The notes beneath the pieces were generated by a model. The model had not been told where the DNA came from. It did not search any database and was given only the letters and a program-made list of their open reading frames with translations. Of a stretch of 64,000 nt of DNA, positions 8,290-17,110 are shown piece after piece (within the stretch, counting starts at the first letter, position 1; every line of letters starts with the position of its first letter). The DNA is from Paenibacillus macquariensis (GTDB taxonomy: Bacteria > Bacillota > Bacilli > Paenibacillales > Paenibacillaceae): NCBI RefSeq assembly GCF_900156375.1, contig NZ_FTNK01000004.1, forward strand, positions 401,976 through 465,975, read 5' to 3'. A program made the position numbers and the translations under genes.

Positions 8290-8925
8290 ATGAATATGAA
8301 AATGAACAATGAGACAACCAGCGAAGAAGAAAACAATAATCAAGAAACGATGTCTGAAGAAAACATGGTTGAGCTTCTAAAAGCTGTCCACCATAATGGC
8401 ATCGTGTCTTTGAAACAGCACTTTAACGAAGTCCAAGGACAAGTGCTGAATCTGGATGCTTATGGTCCTATTTTTGTGTATCATGTGAAGGATGATTCGA
8501 ACGATGTATATTCTTGTGGTTTCTTCCTTCGAGAAATGGTTGCAAGATTCCAGTCAGGTAATGATCCAGCAATTTGGATGGCTTCTTTCTTCTATGAGTT
8601 GATGAAGATTAAGGGAGGCAAGACACTTCCAGAACCAGCCTCAAGCGAAGATGATGCGAAAGCAATCATTGACAACGTGTTAGTTCCTAAATGTATTCAA
8701 GAAGTACGTGAGGAATTTGCTCCGGAAGAAGTACATGCGGGTCTAGGTTGGAACCAAGAATACGGTCCGATCTTCGAAGCGGGATTCCCTGCGATCAAAG
8801 AAGGAAATAACGTGTGCGCGTTCCCATTACATCTATTATTCACACATTTGCAATTGAATCGTGACCCATCAGAGCTACTACTTCAAGGCTTGTACCAGAT
8901 CCGTAAAGAACATGGTATGGACTAG
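8290..8925 (+). CDS. Unrecognised soluble protein with internal duplication
   Basis: A 211-residue acidic protein with no signal peptide or membrane segment. I do not recognise the family. It contains two similar units of about 55 residues: one from about residue 58 (YGPIFVYHVKDDSNDVYSCG, then FFLREMVARF and ELMKIKGG) and one from about residue 157 (YGPIFEAGFPAIKEGNNVCA, then FPLHLLFTHL and YQIRKEHG). An Asn-, Glu- and Met-rich tail precedes the first unit. ATG 8290 follows GGGGTG at nine bases; ATG 8263 has no site. The gene stands alone and ends at a very strong terminator. Confidence 0.75.
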   Translation: MNMKMNNETTSEEENNNQETMSEENMVELLKAVHHNGIVSLKQHFNEVQGQVLNLDAYGPIFVYHVKDDSNDVYSCGFFLREMVARFQSGNDPAIWMASFFYELMKIKGGKTLPEPASSEDDAKAIIDNVLVPKCIQEVREEFAPEEVHAGLGWNQEYGPIFEAGFPAIKEGNNVCAFPLHLLFTHLQLNRDPSELLLQGLYQIRKEHGMD

Positions 8926-8974
8926 GATGATCTAATTATTATGTGAGCTTAAGTGTGAAACTCATCCTAGGTTA

Positions 8975-9022
8975 CACAAGACAAAAAAGCTACTTCTTCG
9001 GAAGTAGCTTTTTTGTCTTGTG
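8975..9022. terminator. Strong bidirectional terminator with UUCG tetraloop
   Basis: Perfect 22-bp arms (8975-8996 and 9001-9022) closed by TTCG. A-runs and T-runs inside the arms make it work on either strand. Confidence 0.92.
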
Positions 9023-9473
9023 CAGTCTTAAAGAAGGCGAATCAAATATTCATATATAACCCTAAAGCTTGAAAGAACCATTCGTGGATAACGTAACTAT
9101 GACTGTGAAGAGGTATAAGTGTAAATCCAATGATCTCAACTTCGTTTATTGACGATGGAGGATTGCGATCATTATAAAGTTCTTGTGTTTAAAGGATTTT
9201 TAAGATACGGAGCATAGGGGGATTACAACTCGCACATGCTCGTCTTCCCATCTTGGGATGTCCAAATCCTTATTCAATAGCTGACGAAGCCTACTCAACG
9301 AGGATTTTAGCGGTGATTCAGACGCCGTGCTCCTCCGTGATGCTTACACATGTAGTCTTTACATTTACTCCGTCCGCGCGGACCGAACCCCTGACCTCAT
9401 CGCTGCTAGGATGTAGCTAATTATTTCTATTGCATTCTCAATTTAAAAGGAATAAAATACCATTATGTTTACA
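9023..9473. other. Intergenic stretch without a recognisable gene
   Basis: No convincing coding region. The part at about 9200-9420 is richer in G and C than its surroundings and may be gene debris, but I could not assign it. Confidence 0.4.
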
Positions 9474-9491
9474 TGTTTAAAAATTTAAACA
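9474..9491. promoter_or_regulatory. Palindromic ArsR-type operator
   Basis: TGTTTAAAAATTTAAACA is a perfect 8-2-8 palindrome ending two bases before the AAGGAG ribosome site of the ArsR-family gene. Its place and form fit an autoregulatory operator. Confidence 0.6.
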
Positions 9492-9504
9492 TAAGGAGTG
9501 TTTC

Positions 9505-9831
9505 ATGAAGCATCATAATTGCGACAACAAACTGATCCTAGATAAGTTCACCCAAAGCACCTTGATATTCCAAGCGTTGGGAGACGTGAACCGCCAACAA
9601 ATTATCGCTCTTCTTATTGAACTGACAAGTTTGAACGTAACGCAAATCACCGAACGAATGGAGATTTCCCGACCTGCCATATCCCATCACTTAAAGATTT
9701 TACGGCAAGCCCATCTTGTCGATTGTGTCCACAAAGGCAAAGAGCGATTTTATAGCTTGAGCTCCAGTATACCTGATGTCCTGCAAGTTATTAAGAGCCT
9801 AATAGAAGCGATAGAATCTCAAAGGAGTTGA
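9505..9831 (+). CDS. ArsR/SmtB-family winged-helix repressor
   Basis: A 108-residue protein with the ArsR fold: ALGDVNRQQIIALL, then the recognition region ITERMEISRPAISHHLKIL and the wing VHKGKERFYSL. The metal-binding ELCVCDL-type motif of arsenic or cadmium sensors is absent (here SLNVTQIT), so it more likely senses something other than a metal through another site. The oxidoreductase start codon lies six bases after the stop, and a palindrome precedes the gene. Autoregulation of this two-gene operon is the likely arrangement. Confidence 0.88.
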   Translation: MKHHNCDNKLILDKFTQSTLIFQALGDVNRQQIIALLIELTSLNVTQITERMEISRPAISHHLKILRQAHLVDCVHKGKERFYSLSSSIPDVLQVIKSLIEAIESQRS

Positions 9832-9837
9832 AGCTTG

Positions 9838-10848
9838 ATGTTGAGCAACAGACGCATCGTGTTCGACCGATATGGCGGCCCTGAAGTCCTTCATATGCTG
9901 AAAGAAGACGTTCCCGCGCCTAAATCCAATGAAGTCTTGGTCCAGGTTCTCGTAACAGGGGTTGCTCATGGCGACATTATGATAAGAAAGGGTGTCCTGA
10001 CACCCCCTTTTCAGAAGCTTCCAGTGACGCCTGGCTTTGAAATCGTCGGGGTTGTAAAAGAAGTTGGAAGTGGTGTTACCTCGGTGCGCGCAGACCAGCT
10101 TGTAGCTGCATTAACCGTCATCGGAGGTTACTCGGAATATATTTGTATCAAGCACGATGAATTGGTTCCGCTGCCTGAAGGCATAAAGCCGGAAGAGGCC
10201 GCTTGTATCGCGCTTAACTATTCGACTGCCTATCAAATGCTTCATCGGTACGCGAAAGTGCAGAAAGGTGAAAAAGTATTGGTTCACGGCGCTGCAGGAG
10301 GTGTTGGAACAGCTTTACTTCAGCTCGGCAAACTCTCCGATTTGGAGATGCTCGGTACGGCATCCCAGTCCCGGCACCCCTTCATTTCCAGTCTGCATGC
10401 CACGCCTATCGACTATAGGAACACAGATTTTGTAGAGGAAATCCGATCACGATTTCCGAAAGGTATCGATGCTGTATTCGACCCAATTGGCGGCAATAAT
10501 TATAAGAGATCCTACCAAGTATTGCGTAAAGGCGGACGGCTGATCGGATACGGATTTCAAAATGCGGAATCCAAACCTTTTGTTCTATCAAGTTTCATGC
10601 GACTGATGTCTTATAAATTAGTGCCAGATGGCAAGCGAAGCATTTTTTACAGCATTGCCGTAACTAGAAATTCAAAACGCGTTTGGCTTAAAGAAGATTT
10701 GAACATTTTATTTCAGCTTCTCGCTAAAGGAGCTATTCAACCTGTTATACAGCAGATATTCCCTTTGTCCGACGCTAAGGCCGCTCACGAACTCTTCGAA
10801 TTAGGTGGGGGCACGGGAAAAATTTTATTGTCTTGTCGCTCGCAGTAA
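9838..10848 (+). CDS. MDR-superfamily quinone oxidoreductase
   Basis: A 336-residue zinc-independent medium-chain dehydrogenase/reductase. The N-terminal GroES-like domain (RYGGPEVLHM, PGFEIVGVVKEVGSGV) is followed by a Rossmann NADPH-binding motif at about residue 145 (VLVHGAAGGVGTALLQLGK) and the family's C-terminal segment (AKAAHELFELGGGTGKILL). No structural-zinc cysteines are present. It would reduce quinones or enones with NADPH. It is co-transcribed with the ArsR-type regulator immediately upstream, which suggests induction by a reactive small molecule. ATG 9838 follows AAAGGAG at 12 bases; TTG 9835 is an alternative start. Confidence 0.88.
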   Translation: MLSNRRIVFDRYGGPEVLHMLKEDVPAPKSNEVLVQVLVTGVAHGDIMIRKGVLTPPFQKLPVTPGFEIVGVVKEVGSGVTSVRADQLVAALTVIGGYSEYICIKHDELVPLPEGIKPEEAACIALNYSTAYQMLHRYAKVQKGEKVLVHGAAGGVGTALLQLGKLSDLEMLGTASQSRHPFISSLHATPIDYRNTDFVEEIRSRFPKGIDAVFDPIGGNNYKRSYQVLRKGGRLIGYGFQNAESKPFVLSSFMRLMSYKLVPDGKRSIFYSIAVTRNSKRVWLKEDLNILFQLLAKGAIQPVIQQIFPLSDAKAAHELFELGGGTGKILLSCRSQ

Positions 10849-10870
10849 GGATGATAGTGTAATGGATAAA

Positions 10871-10938
10871 TGTGGGGTAAAGTAGTGGTTGGTTATACTA
10901 CCCCAAAGAATTGAATAACCAGTATAAAAATTTATCAC
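10871..10938 (+). repeat. tRNA leader repeat, copy A
   Basis: The 68 bases before the tRNA-Ala gene (TGGGGTA, GGTTGGTTATAC, CAAAGAATTGAATAACCAG, ATTTATCACGG) recur with changes at 15304-15390 and again, shortened, at 15416-15466. In each case a tRNA-Ala-like sequence follows. Confidence 0.7.
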
Positions 10939-11014
<76 letters not shown>

Positions 11015-11028
11015 ATATCTTAAACCAG

Positions 11029-11051
11029 ACGGCAGAGATGCCGTTTTTTTT
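11029..11051 (+). terminator. Terminator of the tRNA-Ala gene
   Basis: ACGGCA, GAGA loop, TGCCGT, then eight T residues. The same hairpin sequence follows the second tRNA copy at 15557. Confidence 0.9.
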
Positions 11052-11389
11052 GTTATGTCAACTTATTAATTATGTCCTTCTATTCCCAAAACTATGAATG
11101 GGATACAAAAAACACGTCAGTCTTTATTCGGCTGGTCATAAGGATTAAAACCCCAAACCCGATGGTAAAGGCGTCAGACTGGATCATCCAACAAGCAATT
11201 GATTAAGTGTTGAATCGAGTGTTGATCTAGAGTTTTCGGAAGCGCAACCATGGTTTGCACCCTAAAAGGCGGGGGTTATCCATAATTCACTGAAATGCTG
11301 ACTAAGTATGTAAAAGGTAAAATCAATTAAAACGTCGAACCTAATAATAAATATTCAAAACGCGCGATTGACAGTGCAGAACGGTGGTT

Positions 11390-14068
11390 ATGATGTCTAA
11401 TTCAATTTTATCTACTAAACTATATATCCCTGAGCCTCGTTCTAATGTCGTCTTACGCCCCCGCCTAATTGAGCATCTGAATGATTGGATGCACCGTAAG
11501 TTAACTCTCGTCGTGGCTTCCGCAGGCTATGGAAAAACTTCGCTCGTCAGGGAATGGCTCGCCGTGTGCTCGCAACCGGTCGCATGGCTGTCACTGGAGG
11601 AAGCAGATAATGATCCTGTCCGCTTTCTGAGATACTTCATTACCGCTCTACAGACGATTGCGGCGAATATTGGAGAAGGGTTGTTAGGTTTGATCCACTC
11701 CGCTCAATCGTTACCGGTTGAATTGATAATAACTGCCTTGCTCAATGAAATAACCTCCATTTCGTATCATTTCATACTCGTCCTAGACGATTATCATGCT
11801 ATAGATGCTTTGCCGATTGACAATGCTATCTCCTTATTGCTCGAGCATATGCCGCCACAGATGCATCTGGTCATTGTCACCCGAGAAGTTCCCCGTCTAC
11901 CCTTGGCTAGATTGCGTGTCAGAGACCAACTAACCGAAGTGCGTACAGCCGACTTGAGCTTTACCTTCAACGAAACGGCCGAATTTCTAAGCAGGGTAAT
12001 GGGGCTAAACCTTTCATCCGAAAACATCACTTTGCTTGAATCTCGCACAGAAGGCTGGATTGCGGGTCTGCAATTAGCGGCACTTTCCATGCAGGGGCAT
12101 AAAGATCCAAATAGCTTCATTAAATCTTTCACTGGCAGTCACCATTACGTACTAGACTATTTGGTTGATGAAGTAATCCAACAACAATCTGAATGCATTC
12201 AGACTTTCTTGCTGCGCACCTCCATCCTCGATAGGTTGTGTGGCCCTCTTTGTGATGCCATTCTCCATAATGGAGTCGTGGAGCCTATTGTCCCTTCTAC
12301 TTCTGGGCAAGAAATCTTGGAGTATCTCGAACGCGCCAACCTATTTATAATCCCGCTGGACAAGGAGCGGGGTTGGTACCGCTATCACCATCTGTTTGCT
12401 GAATTGCTGCGAAATCGACTGTACCAGAGCATGAGCTCAAATATAAACGATAAAGTAAGGGGTGTAACTAATTTACATATACGCGCCAGCATCTGGCATG
12501 AAGACAATGGACTGGGGATTGAAGCTTTTCACCATGCCGCTGTCGCGAAGGATATCGGGCGCGCCGCTCGAATAATAGAAGGAAAAGAGATGCCCTTACA
12601 TTTTCGTGGAGAGGTGTTCCCGGTAGTGAATTGGCTGGATTCCTTATCACACGAGGAACTTAATGCATGGCCATCGCTATGGGTGATTTTTGCCTCCGCG
12701 TTACTGATGGTAGGCAAATTGATCGGTGTTGAACAGAAACTACAAGCAGCTGAGACAGCCCTGCTGGGTGTCAAGCAAGAAGAAAAGACGAAGGACCTTA
12801 TCGGACATATTGCCGCCATACGTGCCACGCTGGCTGTCAGCAATAATCAAGCAGAAGTCATTTTTGCCGAGTCACGTCGTGCATTGGAATATTTGAACCC
12901 AGACAACCTGCCCGTTCGAACAGCCACCCTCTGGACAATGGGTTATGCTTACCAGCTTCAGGGGGATCGTACTAAAGCCGGTAAGTCGTATACCGAGGCA
13001 TTATCGGCCAGTCAGAAGATCGGGCATGTCATGATAACCATTATGGCAACACTCGGTTTAGGAAACATACAAGAAGCGGAAAACCAGCTTTATACTGCGT
13101 TTGAGACCTATTGGCGAGTTCTGAATATGACAGGTGATCTTCCCTTGCTGGTTGCTTGCGAAGCGCATCAGGGCTTAGCCCATATTTATTATGAATGGAA
13201 CGACTTGGATGCTGCTTTGCTACATGGAGAACAGAGTGTCCAACTAGCGAAACGGTTTGAACATATGGATAGAGCCGTTGAAGGAGAATTGTTTCTAGCA
13301 AGACTGAAGATGATTCGGGGAGAGACGAGCGGGGCATCCGCTATATTGGCTCAAGCGGATCATTTAGCTCGAAAACATAATTTTGTGTTGCTGGTACCCA
13401 AAATCGCTGCCATACATGTACTTTTGTTACTTCGTCAGGGCAAGCTGACTGAAGCCGCAGATAGAACGCAAAAGTATGATCTTCCCATCAGCGAGGCTCG
13501 GGTATATCTTGCACAAGGGGAAACGTCCGCAGCACTTGCAGTGCTGGATCCAATGAAGGAGCAGATTGAAGCAAAGGGATGGGAAGATGAACGGCTCAAG
13601 GTATTCATTCTACAAGCAGTTGCACTGCATGCGCATGGTGAAAAGTTAAAGGCGATGCAAATACTGGCAGACGTTCTGACAAAGGCTGAGTCTGGCGGTT
13701 TCATTAGAGTTTTTATTGACGAAGGTAATGCAATGAATAGATTATTGTGCGAAGCAGCTACATATGGAGATATGCCAGACTATTTAAGCAAGTTGCTGGC
13801 TGAGATGAGAGCAGAGGAACTGAAAAGTGAAGTCCAATCTAATCCGCGCCTAGTCCAGTCTGCCAATCACCTTATCGATCCATTGAGTCAGCGTGAATTA
13901 GAAGTACTGCACCTTATTGCGCAAGGACTATCGAATCGTGAGATTAGCGAGCGACTCTTCCTCGCCTTGAGTACGGTGAAAGGGCATAATCAGAGTATCT
14001 TTGGCAAACTACAGGTTCAAAGGCGCACCGAAGCTATAGCTCGTGCTCGTAAGCTAGGTTTGTTGTAA
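11390..14068 (+). CDS. MalT-like LuxR-family STAND ATPase regulator
   Basis: An 892-residue signal-transduction ATPase and activator. A P-loop near residue 37 (ASAGYGKTSLV) and a Walker B-like LVLDDYHAID near residue 135 mark the NTPase. About 450 residues of helical tandem repeats follow (TPR-like, about residues 360-800). A C-terminal LuxR HTH closes the protein (LSQRELEVLHLIAQGLSNRE, LSTVKGHNQSIFGKLQVQRR). MalT-type proteins bind an inducer in the repeat region, oligomerise with ATP and activate transcription. No inducer can be inferred. The starts ATG 11390, ATG 11393 and GTG 11384 are all possible, each with only a weak site. The oxidoreductase 174 bases downstream is the likeliest target. 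Confidence 0.9.
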   Translation: MMSNSILSTKLYIPEPRSNVVLRPRLIEHLNDWMHRKLTLVVASAGYGKTSLVREWLAVCSQPVAWLSLEEADNDPVRFLRYFITALQTIAANIGEGLLGLIHSAQSLPVELIITALLNEITSISYHFILVLDDYHAIDALPIDNAISLLLEHMPPQMHLVIVTREVPRLPLARLRVRDQLTEVRTADLSFTFNETAEFLSRVMGLNLSSENITLLESRTEGWIAGLQLAALSMQGHKDPNSFIKSFTGSHHYVLDYLVDEVIQQQSECIQTFLLRTSILDRLCGPLCDAILHNGVVEPIVPSTSGQEILEYLERANLFIIPLDKERGWYRYHHLFAELLRNRLYQSMSSNINDKVRGVTNLHIRASIWHEDNGLGIEAFHHAAVAKDIGRAARIIEGKEMPLHFRGEVFPVVNWLDSLSHEELNAWPSLWVIFASALLMVGKLIGVEQKLQAAETALLGVKQEEKTKDLIGHIAAIRATLAVSNNQAEVIFAESRRALEYLNPDNLPVRTATLWTMGYAYQLQGDRTKAGKSYTEALSASQKIGHVMITIMATLGLGNIQEAENQLYTAFETYWRVLNMTGDLPLLVACEAHQGLAHIYYEWNDLDAALLHGEQSVQLAKRFEHMDRAVEGELFLARLKMIRGETSGASAILAQADHLARKHNFVLLVPKIAAIHVLLLLRQGKLTEAADRTQKYDLPISEARVYLAQGETSAALAVLDPMKEQIEAKGWEDERLKVFILQAVALHAHGEKLKAMQILADVLTKAESGGFIRVFIDEGNAMNRLLCEAATYGDMPDYLSKLLAEMRAEELKSEVQSNPRLVQSANHLIDPLSQRELEVLHLIAQGLSNREISERLFLALSTVKGHNQSIFGKLQVQRRTEAIARARKLGLL

Positions 14069-14242
14069 TCTATAGAATGTCCGCCCTCCTAGTATTACTA
14101 CAACACTATGCTAAAACAATACTTTAGTAGCTATAATTCAAAACCGTGCAGAGATATACTACTAGCATATTGAGTAAGTGGCTTAAAGGGTTATAACTTG
14201 CCCGATGATCGTGACCGGTCATTCATTCTAGGAGGGAATAAT

Positions 14243-15229
14243 ATGAAAGCGATTGTATACACAAAGTATGGCTCATCAGATGTTCTTCAGCTCAAAGAGA
14301 TAGAAAAACCTATTCCCAAGGACAATGAAGTATTGGTCAAAATTCATGCGGTATCCGTTAACCCATTGGACTGGCATTTCATGAGAGGCAAGCCCTATAT
14401 CATGCGCATGCAGACAGGGCTGCGCAGACCAAAGTACAATGCTATAGGAACAGATGTAGCAGGTCGGATCGAAGCGGTGGGCAAGAATGTGAAGGAGTTT
14501 CGACCGGGAGATGACGTATTCGGTGTGTGCAATGGAGCCTTTGCCGAGTATTCATGTGCAGCCGAAGGATCGCTAGTTAAGAAACCAGCCAATATGACAT
14601 TTGAGCAAGCAGCAGCTGTTCCGATCGCGTCTTTCACCGCTCTACAAGGTCTTCGCAATCAAGGACTGATTCAGTCCGGGCAGAAGGTCTTGATTAACGG
14701 TGCTTCGGGTGGTGTGGGCACCTTCGCCGTGCAGATAGCCAAATCCTTAGGAGCGAACGTGACCGGCGTGTGCAGCACGAGGAATGTAAACATGGTTCGA
14801 TCAATCGGCGCTGATCATGTCATCGATTACACCCAAGAGGACTTCACCCAAAGTGAGAGTCGTTATGATCTAATCTTCGATACGGTAGGAAACCGTTCGC
14901 TCTTAAATTGCAGACGTGTACTGAGCCCTAAGGGGACCCTCGTTATCGTCGGATCGCAGAGCAAGGGCCGATGGCTTGGGCCACTGGCTCGTTCGCTCAG
15001 AGGGATTCTGCTGTCACGGTTCGTAAGCCAAAAAATGATGATGTTTATGGCGACATGGAGCAAAGGGGATCTTGTGACGATGCAAAAGCTTCTAGAAGCT
15101 GGAGAAGTAACACCGGTCATCGACAGATATTACAAATCGAGTGAAGTAAAGGAAGCTATCCGATACTTAGAAGAAGGACATACCCAAGGGAAAGTCATTA
15201 TAACCTGGGAACATACGAACAAGACCTAA
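14243..15229 (+). CDS. MDR-superfamily NAD(P)-dependent oxidoreductase
   Basis: A 328-residue zinc-independent medium-chain reductase. A GroES-like N-terminal domain (YGSSDVLQLKEIEKPIPKDN, GTDVAGRIEAVGKNV) precedes a Rossmann motif near residue 147 (VLINGASGGVGTFAVQIAKSLG) and the closing motif HTQGKVII. It is a second, only distantly similar copy of the enzyme type at 9838. ATG 14243 follows GGAGGG; an upstream in-frame start at 14198 lacks a site. It lies behind the MalT-like activator and ahead of the degraded tRNA repeats. Substrate unknown, probably a quinone or activated alkene. Confidence 0.88.
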   Translation: MKAIVYTKYGSSDVLQLKEIEKPIPKDNEVLVKIHAVSVNPLDWHFMRGKPYIMRMQTGLRRPKYNAIGTDVAGRIEAVGKNVKEFRPGDDVFGVCNGAFAEYSCAAEGSLVKKPANMTFEQAAAVPIASFTALQGLRNQGLIQSGQKVLINGASGGVGTFAVQIAKSLGANVTGVCSTRNVNMVRSIGADHVIDYTQEDFTQSESRYDLIFDTVGNRSLLNCRRVLSPKGTLVIVGSQSKGRWLGPLARSLRGILLSRFVSQKMMMFMATWSKGDLVTMQKLLEAGEVTPVIDRYYKSSEVKEAIRYLEEGHTQGKVIITWEHTNKT

Positions 15230-15303
15230 CAATCTAGGTGAAACCTTGCTCAATGTGGATTAACAGTTAGATGTTTTGCGTATTGAAGAAGCATGAGGGA
15301 TTT

Positions 15304-15390
15304 TGGGGTAGTGAACCACCCAACTGGGAGTACGTGGTTGGGTATTTAACAACCCCAAAAGAATTAAATACCAGCAGTAAGATTTATCAC
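15304..15390 (+). repeat. tRNA leader repeat, copy B
   Basis: A diverged copy of the 10871-10938 leader (GGTTGGGTATTTAACA, CCCCAAAAGAATTAAATACCAG, ATTTATCACGG). It leads straight into a tRNA 5' fragment. Confidence 0.65.
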
Positions 15391-15412
15391 GGGGACTTAG
15401 CTCAGCAGGGAG
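15391..15412 (+). pseudogene. tRNA-Ala 5' fragment
   Basis: GGGGACTTAGCTCAGCAGGG plus AG equals the acceptor strand and D arm of the tRNA at 10939. The sequence then jumps into another leader copy, so only the first 22 bases of the gene remain. Confidence 0.75.
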
Positions 15413-15466
15413 TCCACGTATGGTTGGTTACACACCCAAAAACAATTGAATATCAGCATTAAATAT

Positions 15467-15542
15467 GGGGCTATAGTTTAGGGGGGGGAAATAGGTCGCT
15501 GGCAGCGATCAGTTGGCGGTTCGATTCCGCCTAGCTCCACCA
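15467..15542 (+). tRNA. Divergent tRNA-Ala-like gene (anticodon GGC), possibly a pseudogene
   Basis: A 76-base cloverleaf with CCA: acceptor GGGGCTA/TAGCTCC including G3-U70, anticodon stem GGTCG/CGATC with loop CTGGCAG, T arm GGCGG/CCGCC with loop TTCGATT. The D arm is odd: GTTT/AAAT with a loop of A plus eight G residues, lacking A21. The variable loop is four bases. It folds throughout but looks chimeric, its two halves having different origins. Leader and terminator repeats surround it. Function is uncertain. Confidence 0.6.
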
Positions 15543-15556
15543 TACTTTAAATCAGA

Positions 15557-15581
15557 AACGGCAGAGATGCCGTTTTTTTTT
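15557..15581 (+). terminator. Terminator of the second tRNA copy
   Basis: AACGGCA, GAGA, TGCCGTT and a nine-T tail: the same hairpin as at 11029. A further 10-bp inverted repeat (AGCACTCCAC/GTGGAGTGCT) lies just beyond, near 15600-15625. I see no gene between here and 15883. Confidence 0.9.
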
Positions 15582-15882
15582 ATTGCTTTGATTGTGTTGT
15601 AGCACTCCACACATGTGGAGTGCTTAATATTGATGGTTCTGAAACAGTAGATGAGATGTGACAGTATTGCTCAAGTTACAAAGAGGTGAACCGTATCACA
15701 AGAGACGGCTAAATCTTTTAGTGTTAGCGTCCGCTTCTTTCAACTTCTAGACATGGAAAGAGTTTTTGGTGGAAGCAGAAATTCTCAAGTACAAATAATC
15801 GGCAGTCGTCAACATATCGCTGTTGTCACAAAACGACCCCTTATCTCGTTTTATAAGCAAAACAAAATAAGGAGTGGTTGCA

Positions 15883-17067
15883 ATGAAAGAATTGATATGC
15901 ATCATCGTTGGCGGAGGATATGCGGGCATTAATGCGGTTAATGCGATTCGTAAAACGTTTAAGGGTGAGGCAAGCCAGCGTCCGCTTCGACTTATTCTAA
16001 TCGACAAGAATCCCTATCACTTTCGCAAAGTTTTGCTTTTTAAGCCTGCGGCTGGAAACGAAGATATAATTGTCCCACTGACAAGGTTGTTTCCCGAGGG
16101 GGTTGAATTCGTTCAGGCTACCGTAACCAAAATCGAATCAGAGAAGAGAAGGCTGCTTTATCAGGATGCCGAAGGAAATGAGAATTCGATGAAATATGAC
16201 ATTCTCGTTTTGACGGTAGGCAGCGTCGTACGGCAACCCGACCCTGATCAGGGGGGGGTGGCATTGGCGAGCTTGGATGCCGCGTGGAAGATCAGAGAGG
16301 CGTGGCGCACGAATATGCAAAAAGCCGTTAAGGAATCCAACGCGAAAGAGCGTCAGAGATTAATGACCATTGCCGTTGCGGGAGCAGGCATAAGCGGCAT
16401 CGAGACATCTGCCGAACTGGCTCATTTCGTTCGAGAAGATGCGCAGCAATTGGGACTTGATCCGGGTGCTGTGAGGATAAAACTATTTAACACGAACAAG
16501 AGGCTATTCCCGGATGGCCCGGTCAAGGTAGGACTTAAACTGGAACGTTCACTTGAAGCTTGCGGAGTAACTATCTTACATGGGAGCAGGGTGTTACAGG
16601 AGAAAGAGGGAACGCTAACCTTATCTAGCGGAGAAACGATGTCCGTCGGTCTATGTGTTTGGACGCTGGGGCTGTTACCCAATCCAATGCTGCGAAACAT
16701 CGGGTTACCGGTCACTCCGGAAGGATACGTGATCGTAGATGCAAGTTATCGGGTTCAGGGTGCTCAGGGTGTATACAGTATCGGCGACTGCGCCCGAATC
16801 GTAGACCCTGCTAGCGGACGGGCGGACGGGAAGACGTGTAAGGAAGCGACCGCTCAAGCGGCAAGGCTTGGAAAGATTTTGTCGTCGGATCTTGAAGGGC
16901 GCCCTGCACCCTCGCATAAGGGGTTTATAGACTTTTTCTGCTTTGGCTTAGGTCCGGGGCATGGAATGGCATGGACATGTATATGGGGGGTAGATATTAT
17001 TTTTACGGGAAAGCTGGGTTGGCGACTGAGAAAATTCACATGGGATACGCCAAGTCTGTTAAAATAA
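15883..17067 (+). CDS. FAD/NAD(P)-dependent oxidoreductase (NDH-2-like)
   Basis: A 394-residue flavoprotein with two dinucleotide-binding folds: FAD motif GGGYAGINA at the N-terminus, NAD(P) motif AGAGISGIETSAEL near residue 168, and a second FAD contact YSIGDCARI near residue 300. The layout is that of type II NADH dehydrogenases and related disulfide-independent reductases. ATG 15883 follows AAGGAG at nine bases. The ECF41 sigma factor gene begins 44 bases after its stop. ECF41 sigma genes are typically paired with a single oxidoreductase, dehydratase-like or carboxymuconolactone-decarboxylase gene, so this enzyme is the probable target and partner. Electron acceptor unknown. Confidence 0.88.
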   Translation: MKELICIIVGGGYAGINAVNAIRKTFKGEASQRPLRLILIDKNPYHFRKVLLFKPAAGNEDIIVPLTRLFPEGVEFVQATVTKIESEKRRLLYQDAEGNENSMKYDILVLTVGSVVRQPDPDQGGVALASLDAAWKIREAWRTNMQKAVKESNAKERQRLMTIAVAGAGISGIETSAELAHFVREDAQQLGLDPGAVRIKLFNTNKRLFPDGPVKVGLKLERSLEACGVTILHGSRVLQEKEGTLTLSSGETMSVGLCVWTLGLLPNPMLRNIGLPVTPEGYVIVDASYRVQGAQGVYSIGDCARIVDPASGRADGKTCKEATAQAARLGKILSSDLEGRPAPSHKGFIDFFCFGLGPGHGMAWTCIWGVDIIFTGKLGWRLRKFTWDTPSLLK

Positions 17068-17110
17068 TAATGTAATTAGAGGATTAGAGGCTAAGATTGG
17101 AAGTGGTAAG

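Noticed and set aside
9023..9473. Structured RNA or riboswitch before the ArsR gene
   Set aside because: No conserved riboswitch core was recognised, and the region is separated from the gene by an operator-type palindrome.
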